Assembly: GCF_000805335.1 (NCBI RefSeq)
Contig: NZ_KN708638.1
Coordinates: 4,604,476 to 4,654,102, forward strand
DNA from: Streptomyces sp. CT34
GTDB lineage: Bacteria; Actinomycetota; Actinomycetes; Streptomycetales; Streptomycetaceae
Reading direction: 5' to 3'
Length of the DNA: 49,627 bases
Shown here one piece after another: positions 1-6,271 of this stretch. The translations under genes were made by a program, and so were the position numbers. The notes under the pieces are model-generated. The model made no database searches. It saw only the letters and a list, made by a program, of their open reading frames with translations, and had not been told where the DNA came from. Position 1 is the stretch's first letter, and every line of letters starts with the position of its first letter.

Positions 1-80
1 TGGGCGGGGAGCCGGCCGCCGGTCGTGGCGGCGGGCACGAGGGTGGGTACGCAGCGGCCAGCGGGTTTTTTCTGGCAAAA

Positions 81-127
81 TTGAAGAAAGGTTATAAAGG
101 GTATTAAAGGTAATTGATCGAGGGGGA
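81..127 (+). promoter_or_regulatory. AT-rich promoter-like leader of the amidohydrolase gene
   Basis: A short A/T-rich stretch stands out in otherwise GC-rich DNA. It has a TTGAAG hexamer at 81-86, two imperfect copies of a TATAAAGG/TATTAAAGG decamer at 92-110, and a GAGGGGG ribosome-binding site at 120-126. The -35/-10 pairing is ambiguous (15 to 18 bp spacing depending on the -10 chosen), so the exact start point is not claimed. Confidence 0.4.
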
Positions 128-133
128 GTGGGC

Positions 134-979
134 ATGCTCATCGCGCTGGCGCAGACGGACTGTGTGCTGGGGGATGTGCCGGAGAACCTCCGGATCGCAC
201 GGGAGCAGATCGAGCAGGCGGCGGCCCAGGGGGCCGATCTCGTGGTGTTCCCCGAACTCAGTCTGCACGGCTACCACTTGGGGGCGCTCAAGCGGGACGA
301 GTCCATCGAGGTGAGCGATCCGCGGCTGCGGGAGCTGAGCACCCTGGGGCCGGATGTGCTGGTCGGCTTCCACGAGCACACCAGCCTGCGCGCGTACAAC
401 ACTTCCGCGCACTATGCGGACGGGGCGCTGGTGCATGCGCACCGGAAGCTCTATCTCCCCAACTACCTGGCCTGGGAAGAGCGTAAGCACGTCAGCCCGG
501 GGCAGTCGCTGCGCGCGTACGAGCTGACGAAGTCGACGACCGGTGGGCGGGGCGCGACGCTGGTGTGCAATGACGCCTGGCAGCCCGTACTGCCGTGGCT
601 GGCGGTGCAGGACGGGGCCGAGGTGCTGTTCGTGCCGACCAACAGCGCGGCGAGCCTGGATCCGGAGGCGATGGACACCGGGCTGTACTGGGACACGCTG
701 GTGTCCTATACGGCGAAGATGCTCCAGTGCTGGGTGGTCTTCGTCAACCGGGTCGGCAACGAGCACGGTGCGACGTTCTGGGGCGGTTCGCGGGTGGTGG
801 ACCCGCGGGGCGCGGTGGTGGCGCAGGCGCCCAAGTGGGAGCCCGCGCTGGTCACCGTGGACATCGATCTCGCGGAGGCGCGCCGGCAGCGCCGGGCGGT
901 GCCGCTGGTCGCGGAGGCGCGGCTGGGGCTGATCGACCGTGAGGTGCGGCGGTTGATCGAGGAGGGCGGCGACAGCTGA
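134..979 (+). CDS. carbon-nitrogen hydrolase (nitrilase superfamily amidohydrolase)
   Basis: A 281-residue enzyme of the nitrilase/amidase superfamily, which hydrolyses C-N bonds through a Glu-Lys-Cys triad. All three are visible: E41 in VVFPELSL, K105 in HRKLYLPN and C145 in LVCNDAW. The length is normal for a single-domain cytosolic family member, and nothing fixes the substrate. ATG 134 is preferred because GAGGGGG lies 7 nt upstream; GTG 128, two codons earlier, is too close to that site. The gene ends 21 bp before the convergent tatA. Confidence 0.85.
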   Translation: MLIALAQTDCVLGDVPENLRIAREQIEQAAAQGADLVVFPELSLHGYHLGALKRDESIEVSDPRLRELSTLGPDVLVGFHEHTSLRAYNTSAHYADGALVHAHRKLYLPNYLAWEERKHVSPGQSLRAYELTKSTTGGRGATLVCNDAWQPVLPWLAVQDGAEVLFVPTNSAASLDPEAMDTGLYWDTLVSYTAKMLQCWVVFVNRVGNEHGATFWGGSRVVDPRGAVVAQAPKWEPALVTVDIDLAEARRQRRAVPLVAEARLGLIDREVRRLIEEGGDS

Positions 980-1000
980 GTGCGGTGGCCGCCGGCCGGG

Positions 1001-1234
1001 TCAGTGGCCGGGGGCCTGCTCCGGGCGGGGTGCCTGCTCCGGGCGGGGTGCCTGTTCCGTGCGGGGGGCCTCGGCCGAGTGCTCGTCCTTGAGGGCCTTG
1101 GCCTCCGACTTGAGGATGCGCATCGAGCGGCCGAGGCCGCGTGCCATGTCGGGGAGCTTCTTGGAACCGAAGAGCAGCACGAGCACGGCGACGACCAGGA
1201 TCAGGTGCCAGGGCTCCAGTGCGTTGCGGAACAT
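1001..1234 (-). CDS. tatA: Sec-independent translocase subunit TatA
   Basis: A 77-residue TatA/E-type protein, the pore-forming membrane component of the twin-arginine system that exports folded proteins. It shows the expected plan: short N-terminus, transmembrane helix at about 8-20, the F-G-S-K-K-L-P hinge, an amphipathic helix (PDMARGLGRSMRILKSEAK) and a charged tail. The start is the ATG of MFRNALE; longer frames upstream add a Pro/Gly-rich stretch that is not TatA-like. The tail ends in a PRPEQA repeat encoded by tandem DNA repeats, so its length probably varies between strains. It lies 111 bp downstream of rpsN. Confidence 0.85.
   Translation of the reverse strand: MFRNALEPWHLILVVAVLVLLFGSKKLPDMARGLGRSMRILKSEAKALKDEHSAEAPRTEQAPRPEQAPRPEQAPGH
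1014..1066. repeat. 18-bp tandem repeat in the 3' end of tatA
   Basis: Two exact copies and one diverged copy of GCCTGCTCCGGGCGGGGT sit head to tail. On the minus strand they encode the Pro-Arg-Pro-Glu-Gln-Ala repeat of the TatA tail. Confidence 0.75.
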
Positions 1235-1345
1235 GGACGCTCTCGCTTTCGTCGGGGGTGCCTGCGGAGTCTGTCCAGTATTACCCGAACGGCCCGGCTG
1301 CCGACCCCCAGGGGGCGTTCCGGGGGACGGCAACCGGCCGGCGGG

Positions 1346-1651
1346 CTACCAGCTGGACTTGCGCACGCCCGGAAGGTGGCCCTTGTGTGCTTGGTCACGC
1401 AGGTTGACCCGGGAGAGGCCGAAGGCGCGGAAGTAGCCGCGCGGGCGGCCGTCGACGCCGTCGCGGTTGCGGACGCGGGTGGCGCTGGCGTCCCGGGGCT
1501 GGCGGGAGAGCTCGCGCTGGGCGGCGGTGCGCTCCTCCTCGGGGGTGTGCGGGCTGCGGATGACGGCCTTGAGGACGGCCCGCCGGGCGGCGTAGCGGGC
1601 GACGGTCGCGCGGCGCTGCTCGTTCTTGGCGATCTTGCTCTTCTTGGCCAT
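1346..1651 (-). CDS. rpsN2: 30S ribosomal protein S14, zinc-independent paralogue
   Basis: A 101-residue S14 (MAKKSKIAKNEQRR start, YFRAFGLSRVNLRD and GHLPGVRKSSW at the end). It lacks the paired CxxC zinc ligands of the C+ form, so it is the C- type that actinobacteria make when zinc is scarce, sparing the metal held in ribosomes. Its ATG shares one base with the stop of rpmB2 (TGATG), which suggests translational coupling. Zur control is inferred from the box upstream of rpmB2. Confidence 0.93.
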   Translation of the reverse strand: MAKKSKIAKNEQRRATVARYAARRAVLKAVIRSPHTPEEERTAAQRELSRQPRDASATRVRNRDGVDGRPRGYFRAFGLSRVNLRDQAHKGHLPGVRKSSW

Positions 1652-1887
1652 CAGACCTTCTCCCCCCGGGCGCGGATGCGGGCGACGGCCGCTTCGATGC
1701 CGATCGCGTCGATGGTCTTGACGGCCCTGGCGCTAAGCGTCAGGCGGATGTGCCGGCCCTCGCTCTCCAGCCAGTAGCGCTTGCGCTGGATGTTGGGGTC
1801 GAAGCGGCGCGGGGTGCGGCGGTGCGAGTGGGAGACGGTCTTGCCGAATCCCGGCTTGCGGCCGGTCAGCTGGCAGTGGGCGGACAC
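1651..1887 (-). CDS. rpmB2: 50S ribosomal protein L28, zinc-independent paralogue
   Basis: A 78-residue L28 starting VSAHCQLTGRKPGFGK and ending ARIRARGEKV. GTG 1887 is the start because the L28 family begins at this Ser-Ala-His-Cys-Gln and GAAGGGA lies upstream on the minus strand. The full set of CxxC ligands seen in zinc-binding L28 is absent; the lone Cys5 cannot make a ribbon. It is the first gene of the minus-strand arm of the zinc-starvation divergon and overlaps rpsN2 by one base. Confidence 0.92.
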   Translation of the reverse strand: MSAHCQLTGRKPGFGKTVSHSHRRTPRRFDPNIQRKRYWLESEGRHIRLTLSARAVKTIDAIGIEAAVARIRARGEKV

Positions 1888-1925
1888 GGTGCGGTCCCTT
1901 CGGTGGTGGGGCCCTCGGAGGCTTA

Positions 1926-1961
1926 TTGAAAACGAAAACCATTTACGTATACTACGGGGCA
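1926..1961 (+). promoter_or_regulatory. rpmG2 promoter, probably giving a leaderless mRNA
   Basis: TTGAAA (1926-1931), a 16-bp spacer and TATACT (1948-1953) make a near-consensus vegetative promoter. Transcription would start 6-8 bp after the -10, at or next to the ATG at 1961, leaving no room for a Shine-Dalgarno leader. This geometry is seen in the sequence; leaderless translation is the inference. Confidence 0.7.
1932..1948. promoter_or_regulatory. Zur-box-like operator between L28 and L33 genes
   Basis: ACGAAAACCATTTACGT is an imperfect palindrome whose core GAAAACCATTTAC matches the bacterial Zur-type pattern GAAAATNATTTTC at most positions. It fills the spacer between the -35 and -10 of rpmG2, the classic repressor position, and lies between two divergent sets of zinc-independent ribosomal proteins. 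Zur regulation of such paralogues is established in Streptomyces; binding at this exact site is inferred. Confidence 0.75.
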
Positions 1962-2125
1962 TGGCCCGCAACGAAATACGCCCGGTCGTCAAGCTCCGGT
2001 CCACCGCCGGAACCGGGTTCACGTACGTCACCCGCAAGAACCGCCGTAACAACCCCGACCGCCTGGAACTGCGCAAGTACGACCCGGTCGTCGGGCGGCA
2101 CGTCACCTTCCGAGAGGAGCGCTGA
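1961..2125 (+). CDS. rpmG2: 50S ribosomal protein L33, zinc-independent paralogue
   Basis: A 54-residue L33 (MARNEIRPVVKLRSTAGTGF, then YVTRKNRRNNPDRLELRKYD). The cysteine pairs of C+ L33 are missing, so it is a C- paralogue. It starts at ATG 1961 directly after a strong promoter, apparently with no leader. It heads the plus-strand arm rpmG2-rpmE2-COG0523, with rpmE2 6 bp downstream. Confidence 0.93.
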   Translation: MARNEIRPVVKLRSTAGTGFTYVTRKNRRNNPDRLELRKYDPVVGRHVTFREER

Positions 2126-2131
2126 GGTCCG

Positions 2132-2386
2132 ATGCAGCCCGGAATCCACCCCGCCTACGAGCCCGTCGTCTTCCGCGACCGGGCCGGGGACTTCGCCTTC
2201 CTGACCCGGTCGACGATGACCAGTGACAAGACCGTCGAGTGGGAGGACGGGAACACCTATCCCGTCGTCGACGTCGAGATCTCCTCGGCGAGCCACCCCT
2301 TCTACACGGGCACCGCCCGGGTGCTGGACACCGCCGGCCGCGTCGAGCGGTTCGAGCGCCGCTACGGCAAGCGCGGGGCCCGCTGA
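2132..2386 (+). CDS. rpmE2: 50S ribosomal protein L31 type B (zinc-independent)
   Basis: An 84-residue type B L31: N-terminal MQPGIHPAYEPVVFRD, central DVEISSASHPFYTGTARVLDTAGRVERFERRYG. The CxxC of type A L31 is absent. In bacteria type B L31 replaces the zinc-binding form on ribosomes during zinc starvation. It follows rpmG2 by 6 bp and shares one base with the next start (TGATG), so the three genes look co-transcribed and coupled. Confidence 0.93.
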   Translation: MQPGIHPAYEPVVFRDRAGDFAFLTRSTMTSDKTVEWEDGNTYPVVDVEISSASHPFYTGTARVLDTAGRVERFERRYGKRGAR

Positions 2387-3534
2387 TGGAGCGGCTGAGC
2401 GTCGCGCTGGTGGGCGGGCTGCACTCGGATGCCCGGCGGGCCGCGGTCGAGCGGCTGCTGCGCACCGTGCCCGGCAGCGTCGCCCTCCACCACGACCTGG
2501 CCTCGGCCGCCGACGGCACCGTGGAGCGCACCGTCCGCGACGCCGGCGGCACGCTGGACACCGGTATGGCGCCGCTGGTCAACGACTGCGCCTGCTGTGC
2601 GCTGCGCGAGGACCTGGTGCCCGAGCTGGAGCGGCTGGCCGCCGGCCGGACCTGCCGGCTGGCGGTCGTGGAGCTGTGGGACTCGGTCGAGCCGAAGGCG
2701 ATGGCCGAGGTGATCGCCTCGTGCGGCAGCGAGAACCTGACGCTGACCGCGGTGATCACCGCCGTCGACCCGGCGCTGCTGCTGCCGTATCTCGGCTGTG
2801 GCGACGATCTGGCGGAGGCGGGGCTGGCGGCTGCCGCCTCCGATCAGCGCACGGTCGCCGACACCTGGGCGCGGCAGCTGGAGTACGCGCCGGTGCTGGC
2901 GCTGGCCGCGGGGGAGGAGCCCGCGGACGAGGCCGATCTCGCGCTGCTGGCGCAGCTGCACCCGACGGCGCGCCAAGTGGACGTGGGATCCGTCGAGTTG
3001 GCCGCCGCGGCGGTGGCCGGCTTCGATGTGGAGGCGGCTGCCGCCCGGCAGCATCCGGCGTGCGCGCTGCTGCCCCAGGAGGCCGACGCGGCCGGGGTCG
3101 GCACGCTCGTATGGCGGCGCACCCGGCCCTTCCACCCCGAGCGGCTCTTCGCGGCCCTGGAGGACCTGACCTGTGCGGCGGCGCGCAGCCGGGGCCGGTT
3201 CTGGCTGGCCGACCGGCCGGACGCGCTGCTGGCCTGGGACGCGGCGGGCGGTGCGCTGTGTGTGGAGAGCGCCGGGCCGTGGCTGGCCGCGCTGCCGGAC
3301 GCCGCCTGGGAGATGGTGCCGCCGGTGCGCCGGGCCGCCGCCGCGCTGGACTGGCACCCGGAGCATGGCGACCGGGCCCAGCACCTGGTCTTCACCTCGC
3401 CCGGTCTGGACCGCGAGGGGCTCCGGTCCCTCCTGGAGTCCTGCCTGCTCACCGACGCCGAGTACGCGGGCGGGCCGCCGGCCTGGAAGCGCCTCGCGCC
3501 CGCCTTCGACGCGCTCCTCGACCCGGTGTCGTGA
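2386..3534 (+). CDS. COG0523/CobW-family protein with degenerate P-loop
   Basis: A 382-residue protein of the COG0523 (CobW/ZigA/YciC) metallochaperone GTPase family. The hallmark CxCC metal motif is present as N-D-C-A-C-C-A-L-R-E-D-L (Cys 68, 70, 71), and a CobW C-terminal-type domain follows to the end. The N-terminal P-loop is eroded: LVGGLHSDARRAAVERLL replaces the usual G-x-x-x-x-G-K-T/S, and the Walker B region reads VVELWDSVEP. It may bind metal but not hydrolyse GTP normally. Its place after rpmE2, with a one-base overlap, puts it in the inferred zinc-starvation operon; COG0523 genes accompany C- ribosomal genes in other actinobacteria. Confidence 0.85.
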   Translation: MERLSVALVGGLHSDARRAAVERLLRTVPGSVALHHDLASAADGTVERTVRDAGGTLDTGMAPLVNDCACCALREDLVPELERLAAGRTCRLAVVELWDSVEPKAMAEVIASCGSENLTLTAVITAVDPALLLPYLGCGDDLAEAGLAAAASDQRTVADTWARQLEYAPVLALAAGEEPADEADLALLAQLHPTARQVDVGSVELAAAAVAGFDVEAAAARQHPACALLPQEADAAGVGTLVWRRTRPFHPERLFAALEDLTCAAARSRGRFWLADRPDALLAWDAAGGALCVESAGPWLAALPDAAWEMVPPVRRAAAALDWHPEHGDRAQHLVFTSPGLDREGLRSLLESCLLTDAEYAGGPPAWKRLAPAFDALLDPVS

Positions 3535-3545
3535 GGCGCCGCTCC

Positions 3546-3622
3546 GGAGGTCCCCGTTCCGAAGGTCCCGTTCCGTAAGGCGCCGTTCCGGGAGCTCCCG
3601 TTCCGTAAGCCGCCGTTCCGCC
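3546..3622. repeat. short degenerate CCGTTCCG repeats between COG0523 gene and S18
   Basis: The 173-bp gap between the COG0523 gene and rpsR2 carries at least five copies of CCGTTCCG separated by 10-17 bp of related sequence (AAGGTC, TAAGGCG, GGAGCTC). No gene or terminator is evident. Confidence 0.6.
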
Positions 3623-3707
3623 CGTCGTCGAACCGGCCGTTTCCCGGTGGGGAACCCGGCCGCATCCGCCTGCACGAGAAGTCCGCCCGCACGAGAAAGC
3701 CCTGCCC

Positions 3708-3944
3708 ATGCCCCGTCGGCCCGATCCGCGCCGTAAGCCCGCGAACCGTCCCAACCCGCTGGACGCGGCCGGGATCACGTACATCGACTACAAGGACACC
3801 GACCTGCTGCGGAAGTTCATCTCGGACCGCGGCAAGATCCGCAGCCGCCGGGTCACCCGGGTCACCGCCCAGCAGCAGCGGCAGCTGGCCCGTGCGATCA
3901 AGAACGCCCGGGAAATGGCGCTGCTGCCGTACGCCTCGCGGTGA
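3708..3944 (+). CDS. rpsR2: 30S ribosomal protein S18, zinc-independent paralogue
   Basis: A 78-residue S18: MPRRPDPRRKPANRPNPLDA, then the family core YIDYKDTDLLRKFISDRGKI and LARAIKNAREMALLPY. It lacks the N-terminal cysteines of zinc-binding actinobacterial S18. It follows the COG0523 gene on the same strand after a repeat-rich gap, completing a five-protein set of C- ribosomal paralogues (S14, L28, L33, L31B, S18). Its stop is 2 bp before a large inverted repeat. Confidence 0.92.
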   Translation: MPRRPDPRRKPANRPNPLDAAGITYIDYKDTDLLRKFISDRGKIRSRRVTRVTAQQQRQLARAIKNAREMALLPYASR

Positions 3945-3946
3945 CG

Positions 3947-3989
3947 CGTAGGAGGTTCCCTACGTTTGACGCGTAGGGAACCTCCTACG
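3947..3989. promoter_or_regulatory. 18-bp perfect inverted repeat, ArsR operator candidate
   Basis: CGTAGGAGGTTCCCTACG (3947-3964) recurs as its exact reverse complement at 3972-3989, with a 7-bp spacer. Each arm is itself a small palindrome (CGTAGG...CCTACG), giving two operator units. The right arm fills the gap between a TTGACG -35 (3966-3971) and a TATCTT -10 (3990-3995), so a bound dimer would block the arsR promoter. As RNA it would also be a strong hairpin right after the rpsR2 stop and could double as its terminator. Confidence 0.75.
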
Positions 3990-4003
3990 TATCTTCGGGG
4001 ACG
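3966..4003 (+). promoter_or_regulatory. promoter of the ArsR/SRPBCC operon, apparently leaderless
   Basis: TTGACG (3966-3971) and TATCTT (3990-3995) are 18 bp apart. The predicted start of transcription, 4001-4003, coincides with the GTG start codon at 4003, and there is no Shine-Dalgarno sequence. Confidence 0.6.
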
Positions 4004-4410
4004 TGAACGCCACTCCTGAACCGCCGCGTGCCGTCCTGTCCGAACCGGACCGGGACCACGTCTTCGCGGCGCTCGCCAACGGCACCCGGCGCGAGGTGCT
4101 CTGCCTGCTGCGCGACGGCGGGCCGCAGCCCGTCCAGCGGCTGGGCGAGCACTTCGCGATGAGCCGGCCGAGCCTGTCCGAGCATCTGAAGGTGCTGCGC
4201 CAGGCCGGACTGGTGAGCGAGCGGCGGGCCGGCCGGCAGCGGATCTACCGCCTGGAGGCCGAGCCACTCAGTGAGGTGCAGGACTGGCTCGGCCCCTACG
4301 AGCGGTTCTGGCGCGCGAAGCTCGCGGGCCTCGGCGAGCTGCTCGACCGTATGCCCGGCGTTCCCGATGTTCCCGACGATCCCGATGTTCCCGATGACGA
4401 GGCGCAATGA
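4003..4410 (+). CDS. ArsR-family winged-helix transcriptional regulator
   Basis: A 135-residue repressor-type protein. The winged helix spans about residues 18-95 (FAALANGTRREVLCLLRDGG, recognition helix around MSRPSLSEHLKVLRQAGLV, wing ERRAGRQRIYRL). No cysteine-rich metal site is present, so it belongs with ArsR proteins paired with SRPBCC partners rather than with metal sensors. The tail carries Val-Pro-Asp-rich repeats (VPDVPDDPDVPDD). Its stop overlaps the next start (ATGA), so the two are coupled, and it probably autoregulates through the inverted repeat. Confidence 0.88.
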   Translation: MNATPEPPRAVLSEPDRDHVFAALANGTRREVLCLLRDGGPQPVQRLGEHFAMSRPSLSEHLKVLRQAGLVSERRAGRQRIYRLEAEPLSEVQDWLGPYERFWRAKLAGLGELLDRMPGVPDVPDDPDVPDDEAQ

Positions 4411-4880
4411 CCACGCACCCGTTCGCAGTTCCGGACGACGACCCCACCACGATCCGGGTCGCGCACTTCCTGGCGCACCCTCCCGCGAAGGTCTGGCGGG
4501 CACTGACCGAACCGGAGTTGATCGCCCAGTGGCTGATGCCCGGCGACTTCCGGCTGGAGGTCGGCCACAGCTACCAGATGTGGACGCTGCCCCGGCCGAA
4601 CAGCAACTTCTCCGGCACCGTCATGGCCGAGGTCGAGGCGTTCGAGGAGGAGAGGATGCTGCGGCTGCGCTGGCGGGACGCGGACGAGGGGCAGGGCAGC
4701 CGCGCCGACTGGACGATCACCTGGACCCTGGAACCCGAAGGGCGCGGTACGCGTCTCTTCCTCGTCCATGAAGGCTTCGACCCGGACGACCCGTTCCAGG
4801 TGCGGGCGCACAAGGTCATGGGCGGCGGATGGCGGTCGATGGTGACGGAGGGTCTGGGGAAGGTGCTCCAGGGGCTGTGA
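4407..4880 (+). CDS. SRPBCC-domain protein (AHSA1-like)
   Basis: A 157-residue START/Bet v 1-like protein with AHSA1 features: RVAHFLAHPPAKVWRALTEP near the N-terminus, WLMPGDFRLEVG, and a C-terminal helix GGGWRSMVTEGLGKVLQGL. Such proteins bind hydrophobic ligands or partner proteins in a deep cavity; no catalytic residues identify a reaction. The ATGA overlap with the ArsR gene places it in that operon, a very common actinobacterial ArsR/SRPBCC pair. Confidence 0.85.
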   Translation: MTTHPFAVPDDDPTTIRVAHFLAHPPAKVWRALTEPELIAQWLMPGDFRLEVGHSYQMWTLPRPNSNFSGTVMAEVEAFEEERMLRLRWRDADEGQGSRADWTITWTLEPEGRGTRLFLVHEGFDPDDPFQVRAHKVMGGGWRSMVTEGLGKVLQGL

Positions 4881-4919
4881 GCGCTCCACGGGCGGTGACG
4901 GTCCCGGCACGGGCTGTCG

Positions 4920-4934
4920 TGCACGTGCATCTGC
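4920..4934. promoter_or_regulatory. 15-mer element shared with the XRE/ATPase intergenic region
   Basis: TGCACGTGCATCTGC here is the exact reverse complement of 6068-6082. It is embedded in a run of TGCAT/TGCG motifs (4919-4950) upstream of a TATGAT at 4960-4965 and a TTGACA at 4975-4980, ahead of the DUF397 gene. It is likely a binding site for the module's XRE regulator. Confidence 0.65.
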
Positions 4935-5015
4935 GAATGCATCCGCATGTGAACGCAGCTATGATCCCGGGCAGTTGACACCGTTTATCACCGCGTTCAC
5001 CACCGGGAGAGCCCT

Positions 5016-5255
5016 GTGCCCCACGCATACAACGGCATGGCCGCAACGGATCTCCGTGATGTGTCCTGGCAGAAGAGCCGGCACAGCAACTCCCAGGGCT
5101 CCTGCGTGGAATTCGCGAAGCTGCCCGGCGGTGACATCGCGGTCCGCAACTCCCGCTTCCCGGACGGCCCGGCGCTGGTCTACACGCCGGCCGAGGTCGA
5201 GGCGATGCTGCTCGGCGTCAAGGACGGGGAGTTCGACCACCTCGTACGCGACTGA
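5016..5255 (+). CDS. DUF397 domain protein (WhiJ-module small partner)
   Basis: A 79-residue DUF397 protein with the family signature VSWQKSRHSNSQGSCVEFA, then LPGGDIAVRNSRFPDGPALVY and a short acidic C-terminus. DUF397 proteins in Streptomyces are usually encoded beside XRE/DUF5753 regulators and are thought to act with them, as in the whiJ locus. The gene starts at GTG 5016. Here the XRE gene is 1 kb away with an RsbW-like ATPase gene in opposite orientation between them. Confidence 0.88.
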   Translation: MPHAYNGMAATDLRDVSWQKSRHSNSQGSCVEFAKLPGGDIAVRNSRFPDGPALVYTPAEVEAMLLGVKDGEFDHLVRD

Positions 5256-5327
5256 CACCTCGTACGCGATCGCCTCGTAGGCGGCCGGGCCGGTCCCGTG
5301 CGGCCGGGCGGTGCGGCGCGGACAGGG

Positions 5328-5360
5328 GAACGGGCGCCCGTGGCACACGGGCGCCCGTTC
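5328..5360. terminator. bidirectional terminator between DUF397 and ATPase genes
   Basis: A 15-bp perfect stem, GAACGGGCGCCCGTG with its complement, around a 3-nt GCA loop lies between two convergent genes. Confidence 0.85.
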
Positions 5361-5413
5361 GTCGTGTGTGTGGGCCGCGGGCGCTGTGGCGGCAGGCCCG
5401 CGGCGGCCGGCGC

Positions 5414-5953
5414 TCAGGGCAGCCGGAAGAGGGCCCATACGACCTTTCCGTGCCGGTCCCCGGACAGTCGGTGCCAGCCCCAGCTGTCGCTGAACGAGTC
5501 GACCAGGTAGAGCCCGCGCCCCGACTCGGCGGCGGAGTCCGCCTCGCCGGCCTCGGGCGAGGCGTCGCTGGGGTCCCGTACGGCGCAGACGAGCCGGGAG
5601 GACCAGCGCATCAGGTGGAGCCGGGCGGGCGTCAACGGCTCTGGGTACGCGGTGTATTCCGCGTATTCCGAGCCGAATTCGACCGTCCGGTCCGGGGCGG
5701 CGAGGACCGCGTGGCGCAGCGCGTTGGTCACGAGCTCGGAGACCACTAGGGCTACCCCGTCGAAGAGGTCCTCCAGGCCCCAGCCGCAGAGCGTTTCGCG
5801 GGTGAACTTCCGTGCCCCGCGGACCGATTCGTAGCGCGGCGGGAGCGAGCAGGACGCGGATCCGGAGACGGCCAAGGGGTCGACGGGAGGAAAGCCCTGC
5901 CATAACGGCTCGAAGTCGAGCATGGTCATAACCTTGGTCCCCATGCGAGGCAC
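5414..5953 (-). CDS. RsbW-like ATP-binding protein (HATPase_c_2)
   Basis: A 179-residue protein with a GHKL-type ATPase fold: ARKFTRETL helix, N-box VALVVSELVTNALRHA, and G-box GRGLYLVDSFSDSWGW. Small single-domain forms like this act as anti-sigma factors or kinases in Streptomyces and recur in multicopy whiJ/abaA-like clusters. An in-frame ATG at 5944 is an alternative start. The gene is divergent from the XRE gene and shares a 300-bp control region rich in repeats. Confidence 0.85.
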   Translation of the reverse strand: MPRMGTKVMTMLDFEPLWQGFPPVDPLAVSGSASCSLPPRYESVRGARKFTRETLCGWGLEDLFDGVALVVSELVTNALRHAVLAAPDRTVEFGSEYAEYTAYPEPLTPARLHLMRWSSRLVCAVRDPSDASPEAGEADSAAESGRGLYLVDSFSDSWGWHRLSGDRHGKVVWALFRLP

Positions 5954-6049
5954 TCCTGGCGTTCGCGGACGTCATGACCCTGGCCGGTCAGCCGGATCTG
6001 GCGGATCTTTCACGAGCGAGCATGCGTGCGACGCCTATGGTTCCCAATG

Positions 6050-6102
6050 CGTAGGGCAGATGCAAGGGCAGATGCACGTGCAGCTGACGTGATTGCGTAG
6101 GG
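6050..6102. promoter_or_regulatory. repeat-rich operator region between ATPase and XRE genes
   Basis: The block contains two direct copies of GGGCAGATGCA (6054-6064 and 6066-6076), two TGCGTAGGG copies (6049 and 6094) and GCAGATGCACGTGCA (6068-6082), the exact reverse complement of the element before the DUF397 gene. The density of repeats and the recurrence at both promoters mark a probable regulator-binding array. Confidence 0.65.
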
Positions 6103-6154
6103 CTGGCCGTATAAGCGCCGTATTCTTCCCGTGATTTCTTGTGGAGGGCTTGCG

Positions 6155-6271
6155 GTGGCCGCACATATCAGTAACCGGATGAGCACTCAACGAAGCCTGA
6201 ACATGGCAGACTGCGGCCCACTGTTGGACGGGGTGGGGTCACAGGAGGGTCAGAGAGGTGTCCGCAAGTGA
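6155..6271 (+). CDS. possible 38-residue leader ORF overlapping the XRE gene
   Basis: GTG 6155 follows GGAGGG (6143-6148) at good spacing and opens a 38-codon frame (MAAHISNRMSTQRSLNMADC...GVRK) that ends 14 nt inside the XRE gene. No homologue is recognised. It could be a coupled leader peptide or a chance frame. Confidence 0.3.
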   Translation: MAAHISNRMSTQRSLNMADCGPLLDGVGSQEGQRGVRK

